Shown here: positions 1 through 9,326 of the stretch, piece after piece
Position numbering within the stretch: the first letter of the stretch is position 1
How the letters are laid out: each line of letters opens with the position of its first letter
Origin: JABCYV01 sp963696025
Lineage (GTDB): Bacteria > Acidobacteriota > Terriglobia > Terriglobales > Acidobacteriaceae
NCBI GenBank assembly: GCA_963696025.1
Contig: CAVOII010000014.1
Coordinates: 248,001-312,000, forward strand
Direction of reading: 5' to 3'
DNA length: 64,000 nt
Made by a program: the position numbers and the translations under genes
The notes under the pieces: model-generated
What the model was told of the DNA's origin: nothing
Database searches by the model: none
Seen by the model: only the letters and a program-made list of their open reading frames with translations

Positions 1-862
1 CCAGCAGCGTGCCCAACAGCGTCCGTGGACCAACGACTTCTCCTCCGATCAGGTAGCCCAGCGCCACCGCGACCACCGGATTAACGTATGCATACGTGCC
101 AACTCTGGTCGGCGATTCATAGTGCAGCAGCCAAATGTAGGCGGTAAAGCCCACGATCGAACCAGCCGTAATGAGATAGACCAAGGAGAACCACGCATTC
201 CAGGAAACCGCTTGGATATGGAAGTCCGCGAGTTCGCGAGAAAGCGCGGCTAGCACCAGCAACTGGACTCCTCCTGTGAGCATCTGGGCTGCGGCACTCA
301 TGGGCTTGGAAGCCGGCAGAGGAAGTTTTCTGCTGAGGATTGTAGCCACCGACCAGGTAAATGCCGCGGCCACCAACGCCAGAGCGCCCGCACGATTGAT
401 GGGAACCTCACCCAGCGACATCGCGTGGCTCATGAGCACGGCCACGCCGCAAATACCCACGATCAGCGCCAGACCAAGACGCACCGTGAGCCGTTGGGTG
501 CCCAGAAAAATAATCTCGAGGAGCGTGATGAACACCGGAATCGTTGCCAGAACGACCGCGGCAATCCCGGATGGCACACGTTGCTCCGCCCAGAACAGGC
601 AACCGTAGTCGATCAGGAAGATTAAAGTCCCCATCGAGAAAGCGCCTGCCCACTCGCGGTAACTCGGAGACGGAGTGCCTCTCAGCCGCATCCAGCCGTA
701 CAAGACCAGCCCGGCCACGACAAAACGGAAAGCCGCCAGCAGGAACGGGGGTACCTCGTGAACGCCCACGCGGATGGCCAGATATGTTGACCCCCAGACA
801 AAATAAATGATGGCGAACGCCAGCAGGATCTTCCAGGAGGGTGGGCGGGCTGCGGTTTCCAT
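1..862 (-). CDS. EamA/DMT-family membrane transporter, 3' end cut by window edge
   Basis: Reading from an ATG at 862 the frame stays open to the window edge, giving at least 287 codons. The protein is almost entirely hydrophobic helices, with the EamA opening motif YFVWGSTYLAIRVGV near residues 20-34, the first-repeat signature AEQRVPSGIAAVVLATIPVF, and a second repeat starting near WSVATILSRKLPLP. That is the duplicated five-helix layout of drug/metabolite exporters of the RhaT/YedA type in the inner membrane. The substrate cannot be read from the sequence. The last helix or helices lie outside the window. It stands alone, with about 140 bp of non-coding DNA separating it from the methyltransferase gene upstream on the same strand. 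Confidence 0.85.
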   Translation of the reverse strand, partial: METAARPPSWKILLAFAIIYFVWGSTYLAIRVGVHEVPPFLLAAFRFVVAGLVLYGWMRLRGTPSPSYREWAGAFSMGTLIFLIDYGCLFWAEQRVPSGIAAVVLATIPVFITLLEIIFLGTQRLTVRLGLALIVGICGVAVLMSHAMSLGEVPINRAGALALVAAAFTWSVATILSRKLPLPASKPMSAAAQMLTGGVQLLVLAALSRELADFHIQAVSWNAWFSLVYLITAGSIVGFTAYIWLLHYESPTRVGTYAYVNPVVAVALGYLIGGEVVGPRTLLGTLL

Positions 863-1004
863 CTAGAGCTCCTTGAAATCGGCCTACGGCATTGCTTCAC
901 ACTAAACGCCGCTCGTTTATAGATGGCCTATCCTGCTCGCCGGAATCAAATCTCCTTAATGAATACTTCTTATGGCCCACATAAATTCGCCTCATGCGCC
1001 GTGC

Positions 1005-2198
1005 TTATCTGCTCTTGAGCGCTCGATGCTCAAGCACAGACTTGTCAAAGCTCAATCCGCTCAGTTCTGCCAGTTCGTCCTGATCCACGCCTTTGCTTCC
1101 AACCAGCACCTGAAAGGTTTCCCCGATGCCTGCTGGCGTGACCAAGTGCTTTAACTGCAGCGCGACTTTGGCTTTCTCCTGCGGCAGACGGCATTCCTCA
1201 AACGCATCTGCGAATTGATTCTCCTCTCCGATTCCCATCAGGAACTGCGACTGCGTCAGCAGCGGTCGGGTTTGCATGCCGTTCCCTTCCGCCGCCGCCG
1301 TGAGCGCGCTGAAATTCACATGAGCGGTGATGTCCTGCCCGCCGGGCGCTTCGTACGGACTTGCGCTCACGGCGTGTTGGCGAAAGGCGGTTATGGTACC
1401 GCGGTGCCGTCCCGCGAGCTGCTCGGCTCGCGTATACCCGTAGTCGATTACAACCATAAATCCGCGATTCATGGTGGCTGTGATTCGCGACATGTAGTCG
1501 TGTGCGAGCAGCGCAGCCTCGACTCGCTCTCCATCTGCGGGATGCACGCCGTAGCGGTCAAGAAATTCCAACTCCTCCACAGAGGCTGGAACCCAGGTCT
1601 CAACAAACCGATTGGCGTTAGTTGAAATGCGCAGTGCACCTTGGGGACTGAGGACTTCGACCGGTAGTGCATCGAAGAATTCATTGGCAAAGATGATGAC
1701 CGCCACCTCAGTGGCCAGAGCTCTCTCAGCCTTTCCGTGGAAGGGTACGGCTTCAGCCGTGCCAACCGGCAACGCCCCGAGGGAAGCCCTCCCTGTCGCC
1801 ATATGCTTGCTCAGAGTTACTGGCAGCCGTCCAAGTAGCGCAGGCGAGCGTTCCACCAGCGTGTAATGCAAGGCTCCAAAGAAATCTGGAAACTTCTTTT
1901 CCGACCAATCCAGCACCTCCTGCGCAAACAGTCCGCGGCCTGGGCCAAGTTCCAGAATTTCAATCTGCTCCGGAGATCCCAGCACCCACCACATCTCGTT
2001 GAACTGCCGGGCCAGCAACCGCCCGAAGACCGCGTGCACATCGCTCGAAGTGTAGAAATCTCCTGCCTTGCCGAACTGTTCAGCATGGCGGGAGTAATAA
2101 CCGAGCTCGGGATCGTAGAGGCACATTTCCATGTACCGCGAAAACGGAATCGGCCCGCGTTCGCGGATTTCCTGCTCAATTTTCTGTCGCAGAGTCAC
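1005..2198 (-). CDS. MidA/NDUFAF7-type SAM-dependent methyltransferase
   Basis: 397 aa. The N-terminus (IPFSRYMEMCLYDPELGYYS) and the following GDFYTSSDVHAVFGRLLARQ are typical of the MidA (former DUF185) family; the SAM-binding glycine loop is ILELGPGRGLFAQEVL near residue 80, and a conserved VVIDYGYTRAEQ block follows in the second half. Relatives methylate an arginine of a complex I subunit in mitochondria; the bacterial target is not established, so only a protein-methyltransferase role is inferred. The ATG overlaps the TGA of the 100-aa gene upstream by four bases, which suggests translational coupling. Length matches the family. Confidence 0.88.
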   Translation of the reverse strand: MTLRQKIEQEIRERGPIPFSRYMEMCLYDPELGYYSRHAEQFGKAGDFYTSSDVHAVFGRLLARQFNEMWWVLGSPEQIEILELGPGRGLFAQEVLDWSEKKFPDFFGALHYTLVERSPALLGRLPVTLSKHMATGRASLGALPVGTAEAVPFHGKAERALATEVAVIIFANEFFDALPVEVLSPQGALRISTNANRFVETWVPASVEELEFLDRYGVHPADGERVEAALLAHDYMSRITATMNRGFMVVIDYGYTRAEQLAGRHRGTITAFRQHAVSASPYEAPGGQDITAHVNFSALTAAAEGNGMQTRPLLTQSQFLMGIGEENQFADAFEECRLPQEKAKVALQLKHLVTPAGIGETFQVLVGSKGVDQDELAELSGLSFDKSVLEHRALKSR

Positions 2199-2497
2199 AG
2201 GCCCTTCCGCCGACGATCGGCACGGTCTTGGGGCGTACGGACGAACATTTCAACAAGATAGTCGTGCAGGCAATCGTAGAGTTGCCGCTGGAAGCTCCAT
2301 TCAAATTGCGGGTGGTCTAGGTCGCGCGCATGTAAGTCGAAATAGTAGGTATGCACCGGAACGGGCGGATTCTTGAACTGGATGACGACCTCCACACCGT
2401 CTCCCTTCTCGCGCGCTGAGAAGTCCAGCAGCGGATGCTCGTAAAGACGCAGTTGCGTGAGCACGCGTTCCAGGCGGGGATTGGCAGCCTCAAGCAC
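2195..2497 (-). CDS. conserved small protein coupled to the MidA-like gene
   Basis: 100 aa, no recognised domain. The protein is soluble and mixed alpha/beta by appearance, with a central stretch rich in aromatic residues (VHTYYFDLHARDLDHPQFEW) and a basic C-terminus. Its stop codon overlaps the start of the MidA-like methyltransferase (ATGA, 2195-2198), so the two are almost certainly co-translated and probably work together; that functional link is an inference. The frame is open, has ordinary codon use for the region and is the only reasonable reading of the interval. Confidence 0.7.
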   Translation of the reverse strand: MLEAANPRLERVLTQLRLYEHPLLDFSAREKGDGVEVVIQFKNPPVPVHTYYFDLHARDLDHPQFEWSFQRQLYDCLHDYLVEMFVRTPQDRADRRRKGL

Positions 2498-2611
2498 AAC
2501 ACGATTCTAGCGGACAGGTCGGCGAAATTTAGAGAAAGCGCTGAAAACAACGTATCGGTTCAGGATAGGGCAGGAGGTAACTCCGCAAGCTGCGGCGGTC
2601 AAGAAAGTCTG

Positions 2612-3850
2612 CTACTCGTACCTCAGCGCCTCGATTGGGTCTAGCCTTGCTGCCTTGATGGCGGGCAGCATGCCGCTAACAATTCCCACAAGGCTTAGAA
2701 TCGCTGTAGACCAGATTAGAATGCTGGCGTCAATCCTCAAGTGGATGTCTCCTTCGCTGGCATTCTCAATAAAAGCGCTCCACAGGGTCAGCGAACCTAC
2801 GGACCATGAGACCAGATAGGCTAGCGCCACACCCAATAGTCCGCCCAACGCGGTGATCACCAGCGCCTCGGCCAGGAACTGAAACAGAATGTGCCAGCGG
2901 TGAGCGCCGAGGGCTTTCTCCACTCCGATTTCACGGGTACGCTGTGTCACCGAAACCAGCATGATATTCATCAATCCCACTCCGCCAATGCCAAGCGTCA
3001 GCAGCCCGATAAAGCCGAGCAGAACCTTGATGCCAGTGGTAATGATATTGAGATCTGCGAGATCTTTCACCGCGTCAAATATGAAGACCGCTCGGTCGTC
3101 CTTCGGATTGAAGCTGTGGTGGAAGGCCATGGACCCACGTACAGCCTTCACTACCTTCTCGTGCTCAGCTTCGTAATCAAGAACGATGGCGTCGAGCCAG
3201 TAGGTATTGCGCAGGTCGCTCATGGAACCGAAGGGCACAAAAACCAGGCCGTTCATGTTGTCATCGTCATCCTGGATCATGTGTTTCAACACCGCAATCA
3301 CCTGGTATGAGATACCGTCGATGCGCACCGTTTCTCCGATGGCGTTTTGTCCGGAGAATAGCTTCTTTTTCACATCGTATCCAAGCACGGCCACGCGGCT
3401 ATGGCTGAAATCCTCCTGCTCGCTAAAGAAGCTGCCTTCGGCCACTTCCACATTTCGAATGCGCTCGTAATTGGAATATGTCCCCCGAACCTTGAAACTC
3501 GTGCTGCGCGTCCCGTAAGCGATTACGCTCTGCTTATTTACTTCCGGAGATATACGCTTGATCATGGGCACCTCGGCGCGCAAGTACCCAAGATCATCGG
3601 TGCTCAGCCGAATCTGGGTGCCGGCTTTGCTGCCACCCGCCTGCAGTGAAGTCCTTCCAGGAAACATGGCGATCAGATTTCCGCCGAAAGTACGGAAGGC
3701 AACCATCAGCCCACTCTGGAAACCCGACCCGTAAGCCAGCAGCAACACGACCGTGGCGATTCCCCAAGCCATGCCTAACATGGTGAGCAAGCTACGCCGA
3801 CGATTGTGGCGCAGAGCGCTGTAGGCTTGTTTTCCTAGTTCGCTGAACAT
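2612..3850 (-). CDS. MacB/FtsX-like ABC transporter permease (second of a pair)
   Basis: 412 aa from the ATG at 3850, preceded by the Shine-Dalgarno-like AGGGAG; the longer in-frame extension upstream is rejected because it overlaps the preceding gene and has no family similarity. Layout: N-terminal helix after HNRRRSLLTMLGMAWGIATVVLL, a periplasmic MacB_PCD domain of about 220 residues, then three C-terminal FtsX helices with the hallmark TQRTREIGVEKALGA. It starts 16 bp after the end of a paralogous permease, so the two are one transcription unit and may form a heterodimer. Neither an ATPase nor a membrane-fusion protein gene is adjacent, so the ATP-binding partner must be elsewhere. Lipoprotein or small-molecule export is typical of the family. 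Confidence 0.88.
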   Translation of the reverse strand: MFSELGKQAYSALRHNRRRSLLTMLGMAWGIATVVLLLAYGSGFQSGLMVAFRTFGGNLIAMFPGRTSLQAGGSKAGTQIRLSTDDLGYLRAEVPMIKRISPEVNKQSVIAYGTRSTSFKVRGTYSNYERIRNVEVAEGSFFSEQEDFSHSRVAVLGYDVKKKLFSGQNAIGETVRIDGISYQVIAVLKHMIQDDDDNMNGLVFVPFGSMSDLRNTYWLDAIVLDYEAEHEKVVKAVRGSMAFHHSFNPKDDRAVFIFDAVKDLADLNIITTGIKVLLGFIGLLTLGIGGVGLMNIMLVSVTQRTREIGVEKALGAHRWHILFQFLAEALVITALGGLLGVALAYLVSWSVGSLTLWSAFIENASEGDIHLRIDASILIWSTAILSLVGIVSGMLPAIKAARLDPIEALRYE

Positions 3851-3866
3851 ATTTCTACTCCCTGCC

Positions 3867-5114
3867 CTACTCTTGCCGCAGCGCTTCCACCGGGGGAAGC
3901 AGTGCCGCCTGGCGCGCCGGATACAGACCGGCGATAACTCCAGCAATTCCCAGGGACAAGATGGCAGTCACCGCCGAGGCAGGCACAATTCGCGGGGTGT
4001 CGAAGCCCTCGGGAGCTGGCAGTTGCGCCAGCAAGGTGACGAACGCGATGCAGATCGCCAGACCAATGCCACCGCTGAAAGCCGTCAGGAATGCGCCCTC
4101 TACAAAGAACTGGGTCATGATATTGCGATGGGTCGCGCCCAGAGCTTTGCGCAATCCGATCTCTTTGGTGCGCTCGGTTACTGAGACCAACATGATATTG
4201 ATGATGCCGATCGCTCCCAGACCCAGCGTCACCACCCCGACCACCCCCAGAAACCAATCCATCGCGTTGAAAATCTTGCCAACCCGCATGGCGTTGTCGA
4301 TCGTGTCCCAGTCCATGAATGCATCGTCCACGCGAGCATCGAAGCCATGACGATGGGCCAGGATTTCATGCAGTTCCTGCTTAGCCTCGAGGTGCTGTTC
4401 TTTGGTGAGCGGGCGGTAGTTAATAAAGGAAATCGCGTTCTCCGTGTTCTCGGCTTTCAAAGGAAACAGCGTTCGCATGGTTTCCACAGGCACGAACACG
4501 CGCCCATTCGTACCGTTGTTGCCTTCTTTGCCGATTTTCTCCACCACTCCAATCACATCAAATCGAATGCCGTTCAGCAGGATTGTGCTACCCACTGCGG
4601 GCCGGCCTGGAAACATGTTCTTCAGCAGTTCCCAGCCCACCACAGCCACGCGACGGTGCTCGGTGTTGTCCTCATCATTAAACCAGCGGCCAGGATTAAC
4701 CGGCACATTTCGGATGTGGTTATATTCAGGTGCCACTCCGAACACTTGTCCGTTGGTGCTGCCGTAATCGCTGACCGCCCGGATATCCTCACGATTCAGC
4801 ACTGGGGAAACGGCGCGTAGAAACTTGGCGTGATCCCGGATGGCGAGATAGTCCTGATAAGTGAAGTTATAGGGCCGGCCGGACTGCAGGCTGCCTTCGA
4901 CGGCCGGAATCCGCCCCGGAAACGTAAACATGATGTCCTGACCCAAGTTGGCGAGGTTCTTCTGCTGACCGCTGCGAAAGCCCTCTCCCAATCCAACCAG
5001 CAGCAACAGCGAACCCACACCCCAAGCGATGCCGAACATGGTCAGGAAAGATCGCAGCTTATGCGCCCACAAGGTGGCGAGGGACTGGCGAACGATATCG
5101 AGAAGCACCCGCAT
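3867..5114 (-). CDS. MacB/FtsX-like ABC transporter permease (first of a pair)
   Basis: 415 aa. It opens with the N-terminal helix motif LWAHKLRSFLTMFGIAWGVGSLLLL, carries a long periplasmic MacB_PCD domain, and ends with the FtsX core including TERTKEIGLRKALGATHRNI and a closing YPARQAALLPPVEALRQE. The C-terminal PVEALR motif recurs in the downstream paralogue as PIEALRYE, which supports a duplication. It is an inner-membrane protein. The ATG at 5114 agrees with the usual N-terminal length. No ATPase gene lies upstream within the 300-bp gap. Confidence 0.88.
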   Translation of the reverse strand: MRVLLDIVRQSLATLWAHKLRSFLTMFGIAWGVGSLLLLVGLGEGFRSGQQKNLANLGQDIMFTFPGRIPAVEGSLQSGRPYNFTYQDYLAIRDHAKFLRAVSPVLNREDIRAVSDYGSTNGQVFGVAPEYNHIRNVPVNPGRWFNDEDNTEHRRVAVVGWELLKNMFPGRPAVGSTILLNGIRFDVIGVVEKIGKEGNNGTNGRVFVPVETMRTLFPLKAENTENAISFINYRPLTKEQHLEAKQELHEILAHRHGFDARVDDAFMDWDTIDNAMRVGKIFNAMDWFLGVVGVVTLGLGAIGIINIMLVSVTERTKEIGLRKALGATHRNIMTQFFVEGAFLTAFSGGIGLAICIAFVTLLAQLPAPEGFDTPRIVPASAVTAILSLGIAGVIAGLYPARQAALLPPVEALRQE

Positions 5115-5420
5115 AGCACTTTGTCCTGCGCCAAATGAAGCGAAGGATTCGCAAGCTCCGGTAGGAAGTTCCGCCAGTCGGCTTTAGCGCCTGATGTGTA
5201 CTACGTAGCCGCCGGGTGCCCGGTTCCTCCAAAAATCAATAGCCCGAGCAGCTTTGACAATTGTAGCGGCAAAAGTGCGCCGCTGAGACAATCGATCAAT
5301 CACCCTCGTAGCTGCTAACCCCACGAAGCGGCTGGCGTCTAAACGCTCGTTCTCGGGTTCAGGCGAATTTTGTCCACATTGCTCCGCAATAGCAAAATTT
5401 TGAAGGGGGAGGCTTACACT
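5115..5420. other. non-coding gap between divergent genes
   Basis: About 306 bp separating the divergent permease pair and the DUF2911 gene. It must hold both promoters, but I could not place a convincing -35/-10 pair. A small perfect palindrome (CCGGG-TG-CCCGG) lies near 5210-5222. Short open frames here have no support. Confidence 0.5.
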
Positions 5421-6488
5421 ATGCACAGACATCTCGTGCGTATTTTATTGGTTCTTGAGAGTTTGCTTCTGTTGACCGGTCTGGGCCGCGCACAGTCCAC
5501 GATTTTGGATCTGCCCCGCCCTAGCCAGCACGCCGTGCTTACCCAGCGCATCGGAATCACCGATATCACTATTAACTATCACCGCCCGCTGGTTAACGGA
5601 CGGAAGCTGTGGGGAAATCTGGTGCCCTACGGGCAAGTTTGGCGGGCTGGCGCCAACGAAAACACTACGATTACGTTCACCGACGCAGTAACCATCGAGG
5701 GCCAGTCTCTACCAAAAGGAACCTATGGACTGCACATGATTCCCGGAGAAAACGAATGGGTCGTCATCTTCTCCAAGAATTCGACCTCCTGGGGCAGCTT
5801 CACTTACAACCAGGCCGAAGACGCCTTGCGGGTGACGGTAAAGCCACAGCCGACCGATCTCCACGAAGCGCTGACTTATGACTTTGACGACGTGAAGCCG
5901 GACTCAGCGGTGGCGGCCTTACGCTGGGAAAAAATCGCCGTCCCCTTTAAGGTCGGCGTAAACGTCAACCAAATTGTCGAAGAGAGCCTGCACAACCAGC
6001 TCCGCACTTTGGCGCAGTACACCTGGTGGGGATGGGACGATGCCGCCAACTATCTTCTCGCCAGCAAAGTCGACTACGACGAAGCGCTGAAATACGCCGA
6101 TAAGTCCATTGAGACTGAAGAGCGCTACGACAACCTGATGACCAAGTCCCAAGTTCTGGATGCTATGGGGAAGAAAGACGAAGGCAAGACCTCGCTAAAC
6201 AAGGCCTTGGCCAAAGCAACCCCCCTGCAAACTCACTTTTATGGTCGTCAGCTTCAGGCCCAGGGAAAGCAGGCGGAGGCCTTTGAGATCTTCCGCGCTA
6301 ATGCCAAAAAGAATCCGAATGAGTGGTTTGTCCACACTGGTCTAGCACGAATCTCGTCTGCGCAGGGAGACTTTCAGACCGCCACGAAAGAGATAAAGAT
6401 TGCGCTCTCCGGTGCCCCAGACAACCAAAAGTCCTACCTTCAGGGCTTGGAGAAGCGCCTGGAAGCCAATCAGGACATTAACAAGTAG
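5421..6488 (+). CDS. exported DUF2911 domain protein with C-terminal TPR-like repeats
   Basis: 355 aa from the ATG at 5421, which has a strong purine-rich ribosome site (AAGGGGGAGG) about eight bases upstream; an earlier in-frame start would bury this site and the signal peptide. Residues 1-25 form a classical signal peptide (HLVRILLVLESLLLLTGLG, then RAQ), so the protein is exported. The DUF2911 domain follows, with VRPLVNGRKLWG-like and YGQVWRAGANENTTITF motifs. The C-terminal half is helical, with TPR-like segments (EQAFEIF-type pairs, residues about 220-350). Function unknown; DUF2911 proteins are common in Acidobacteria and Bacteroidetes. Confidence 0.85.
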   Translation: MHRHLVRILLVLESLLLLTGLGRAQSTILDLPRPSQHAVLTQRIGITDITINYHRPLVNGRKLWGNLVPYGQVWRAGANENTTITFTDAVTIEGQSLPKGTYGLHMIPGENEWVVIFSKNSTSWGSFTYNQAEDALRVTVKPQPTDLHEALTYDFDDVKPDSAVAALRWEKIAVPFKVGVNVNQIVEESLHNQLRTLAQYTWWGWDDAANYLLASKVDYDEALKYADKSIETEERYDNLMTKSQVLDAMGKKDEGKTSLNKALAKATPLQTHFYGRQLQAQGKQAEAFEIFRANAKKNPNEWFVHTGLARISSAQGDFQTATKEIKIALSGAPDNQKSYLQGLEKRLEANQDINK

Positions 6489-6521
6489 CCGTGGAACACC
6501 GCTGAGTTTCCGCGCCGGTTG

Positions 6522-7430
6522 CTAATGGCTTGCTTTGGCGACCGGCGTCTTTTCGAAAACAGGCGCCTGTTTCTGGTCAGGATATTCGTAAACTCCCCGT
6601 CCGGCTTTCCGCCCCAGGCGGCCAGCTTTGACGTATTGCACCAAAAGTGGTGCAGGCCGATACTTCTCTCCTAGAGTCTTGTGCAGGTACTCCAGAATAT
6701 TGAGGCGAGTATCTAATCCAACCAAATCGACTAGCTCGAACGGGCCCATGGGGTGATTCAAGCCTAACTTTAAGGCTTTGTCGATATCCTCTACTGAGGC
6801 AATCCCTTCCTGTAACATATAGAACGCCTCGTTGCCGATCATCGCGTTGATGCGGGTGGTGACAAAGCCGGGCGACTCCTTGATCACTACCACTTCCTTG
6901 CCCATCCGTCTGCCGACGTCGGCAACGGTCGCGAGGCTCTCATCGTCGGTCTCAAGCCCGCGAACCACTTCTAGCAGCTTCATCTTGTGGACGGGATTGA
7001 AAAAATGCATGCCGACGCATTTTCTCGCCCGATAGGTCACGCTTGCAATCTCAGTAATACTCAACGAGGAAGTATTTGACGCCAGGATTGTACCCGGGCG
7101 GCAGATTTTGTCGAGGAGGGTGAAGATCTCAATCTTGGATTCCATCTCTTCCGGCACCGCCTCGATCACCAGGTCAGCTTTGCGAGCTGCTTCTTCCACG
7201 CTGCCGGCGTATTGCAACCGTGCGAAGGCGACTTTGGCGTCGCCAGCAGAGACTTTCCCCAACTCGACCGCCTTATCAAGATTGCCGCGAATTTCATTCT
7301 CCGCCTTGCGCAGGGCGTTGGGAAGCAGGTCTTCCAGGATAGTGCGGTAGCCTCCCAGCGCCGCCACGTGCGCGATGCCGCGGCCCATAGTACCGGCGCC
7401 GATCACCGCGATCGTCGACACTTGCGCCAC
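6522..7430 (-). CDS. 3-hydroxyacyl-CoA (3-hydroxybutyryl-CoA) dehydrogenase
   Basis: 302 aa. A Rossmann NAD-binding site VIGAGTMGRGIAHVAALGG sits at residues 9-27; the catalytic region contains the family signature MHFFNPVHKMKLLEVVRG and the C-terminal domain has DKALKLGLNHPMGPFELVDLVGLDT. This is the short single-function form (Hbd/PaaH-like) that oxidises 3-hydroxyacyl-CoA with NAD(P)+ in the cytoplasm, in fatty-acid oxidation or butyrate-type metabolism. The start is GTG, sharing its first G with the TAG stop of the 62-aa gene upstream, so the pair is translationally coupled. No thiolase or enoyl-CoA hydratase is nearby. Confidence 0.92.
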   Translation of the reverse strand: MAQVSTIAVIGAGTMGRGIAHVAALGGYRTILEDLLPNALRKAENEIRGNLDKAVELGKVSAGDAKVAFARLQYAGSVEEAARKADLVIEAVPEEMESKIEIFTLLDKICRPGTILASNTSSLSITEIASVTYRARKCVGMHFFNPVHKMKLLEVVRGLETDDESLATVADVGRRMGKEVVVIKESPGFVTTRINAMIGNEAFYMLQEGIASVEDIDKALKLGLNHPMGPFELVDLVGLDTRLNILEYLHKTLGEKYRPAPLLVQYVKAGRLGRKAGRGVYEYPDQKQAPVFEKTPVAKASH

Positions 7431-7618
7431 TACTGTCCCCCTTTCTCCAGATGCGCGAGGACACCGTCAAGACTGGTTCGGGCGGCACGCAAACTCTCTG
7501 ACAAGCGCTTACGCTCATCTGGCTCCATGGCGGAAATATGTGCGCTGATGCGTCGCAGGGTGGTGTTGATGTCATCCACATAGTTGATCAGGCGAATTAG
7601 CTCTCCAGTAGCTGCCAT
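7430..7618 (-). CDS. small helical protein coupled to the hydroxyacyl-CoA dehydrogenase
   Basis: 62 aa from the ATG at 7618, preceded by GGAGCAGGAGCT; the longer in-frame ORF reaching 7720 includes an Arg-rich stretch that does not resemble protein. The sequence is two amphipathic helices with acidic/basic heptads (INYVDDINTTLRRISAHI, then DERKRLSESLRAARTSLDGV). It ends on TAG overlapping the GTG of the dehydrogenase. No domain recognised; coupling implies co-expression, nothing more. Confidence 0.6.
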   Translation of the reverse strand: MAATGELIRLINYVDDINTTLRRISAHISAMEPDERKRLSESLRAARTSLDGVLAHLEKGGQ

Positions 7619-7892
7619 AATGAGCTCCTGCTCCTGTTGCCGCCGGATGCTGCTGCCGGTCTCGGCGCGCGACGTTCCAAATTTGCCTCGCGCGCTGTAG
7701 GCGAACCAAACCATTCTCAATGGTGCTGAGGATTAAGTAAAGGCGGAGTGAGACTCCGAGGTGCTACTGCCCGAAATGGGCAGGCATAATTTAGCCCAGC
7801 GCGCAAGTGCTGGCTAAGAGATTTTCATTCGTAATCGGTGCTATCGATCTTATTTGTTGGCCTTCTGACTCCCAGCCGAATCTAATGGATAG

Positions 7893-8723
7893 ATGACGGA
7901 TAAGCCTTTGAAACGCTATCTTTTTGCCAGTGACTTTGACCAAACCCTGACCTTCAACGACTCAGGATACGTCCTGAGCGAATTGGTTGGTATTCCAACC
8001 GCGGAATTTGAGCGGAAATCGAAGGGAATGGCCGAACTCAATCTGGTGCAGCAGGGGGCCGAACTTGCCTACTTGCTCCTGCACGATCCCGAGTTTCGCG
8101 CCCGCGTTCGCCGCGAGCACCTCTACGAAGTAGGCAAAAGAATTCGCCTGAAAGACAACATCGAACTTCTCCACGGGCTTCTAGACAAAGGGATCGACGG
8201 ATACCACTTTGACTTTTATGTGCTTTCGGCGGCGCCGGTTGAAGTCATTCAGTCGGCCCTGGAAGGCATCGTCCCCAAAGATCATATCTACGGGACGGTA
8301 TTCCGTTACACCGCTTCCGGCGAAATCGACACCATCGCTCACTCCACCGCTGGCTACGGCAAGGTGGCCAGGCTTGATCAATTGCAATCCGAGCTGCAGG
8401 TAGGACCCGCCCAGATCGTCTACACCGGCGATGGCAGCTCCGATGTTCACGTGATGTTGCATGTCAACGTGCGCGATGGTTTCACCATTGCTGTGTCTGA
8501 AGCCAAACATGTTTCGCAGGTCGCCAAGCGAACGGTCCTGAGCACCGACGCACTGGCAGTACTCGCGCCTATCCTGGAAGATATCGTGGGCTGGGAACGG
8601 CTGCGAATTCGCGAATTCTTCGAGTCTTACGGAATGTTGATTCATGAGTGGGACCGGGTTCGCACCGACTGGCTCACCTTGCGGCGCGCGGGAGAACAGT
8701 GGTCGGTTGCCGGAGCAAGTTGA
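7893..8723 (+). CDS. HAD-superfamily (subfamily IB) phosphatase, phosphoserine-phosphatase-like
   Basis: 276 aa, cytosolic. HAD motif I is FASDFDQTLTF near residues 11-21 (nucleophile Asp and general acid in DFDQT), motif II is the serine in YVLSAAPVE, and motif III/IV is the acidic pair in YTGDGSSDVHVM. The cap between motifs I and II is helical, as in SerB-like and MtnX-like enzymes. The C-terminal 50 residues are an extra helical extension. The substrate cannot be deduced. It is followed 45 bp later by a hemerythrin-like gene on the same strand, with no clear functional tie. Confidence 0.82.
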   Translation: MTDKPLKRYLFASDFDQTLTFNDSGYVLSELVGIPTAEFERKSKGMAELNLVQQGAELAYLLLHDPEFRARVRREHLYEVGKRIRLKDNIELLHGLLDKGIDGYHFDFYVLSAAPVEVIQSALEGIVPKDHIYGTVFRYTASGEIDTIAHSTAGYGKVARLDQLQSELQVGPAQIVYTGDGSSDVHVMLHVNVRDGFTIAVSEAKHVSQVAKRTVLSTDALAVLAPILEDIVGWERLRIREFFESYGMLIHEWDRVRTDWLTLRRAGEQWSVAGAS

Positions 8724-8768
8724 GAGAATTGTTGCCGCTTTTGCTCTTGTGGCGGCGATAATAAGTCT

Positions 8769-9263
8769 ATGCTCCGGGACAAAAATCTGATTCCGCTCTC
8801 GCATCAGCATCAGCGTGCGCTCGCCCTCTGCGTACGCCTGGATCGTGCCCTTCAAGCAGGTGACCTTGATCTGGAAGCCTGGCAGGCGGAAATCCAGCAG
8901 ATTTTTGAGCAGGAAATCGCGATCCATTTTGCGGCCGAGGAAAGCGACTTGTTCCCGGCAGCCGCCAGGTTCCCAGAACTCCAACCTCTAGTGGCGGAGC
9001 TTCTCACCGGACATGAGATGTTGCGTGATTTCTTCTCGCGGGCGTCGGCTCGCACCCTCCACCGGGCGGGATTGCAAGCTCTGGTGGAAAAATTGGCATC
9101 CCACATCCGCAAAGAAGAACGCCAGCTTTTTGAGGAGATGCAGAAGCTCATGAGCCCTGAAGAAATGCAAGCCGTGGGCGTGGCGTTGCAACAGGGTCTC
9201 GCCAATGCCTCGAAAGCCTGCCTGCTGCCCAATGAAGCTACGAGGCTGCTCCCTAAACGGTAA
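8769..9263 (+). CDS. hemerythrin-like (HHE) domain protein
   Basis: 164 aa, a single four-helix bundle. The iron-ligand pattern of the HHE fold is visible: LSHQHQRALAL at residues 10-20, IAIHFAAEESDLFPA, LLTGHEMLRDFF and LASHIRKEERQLFEEM. Such proteins bind a di-iron site and respond to oxygen, NO or cellular iron state; the specific role is unknown. Cytosolic, with no signal peptide. The ATG at 8769 fits the usual N-terminus. Confidence 0.85.
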   Translation: MLRDKNLIPLSHQHQRALALCVRLDRALQAGDLDLEAWQAEIQQIFEQEIAIHFAAEESDLFPAAARFPELQPLVAELLTGHEMLRDFFSRASARTLHRAGLQALVEKLASHIRKEERQLFEEMQKLMSPEEMQAVGVALQQGLANASKACLLPNEATRLLPKR

Positions 9264-9326
9264 CCACCGACCAGGCCGGTCCGCCCCTGGTTGAATCCGA
9301 ACTCCCCTCACTTTCATCTAGCAACA

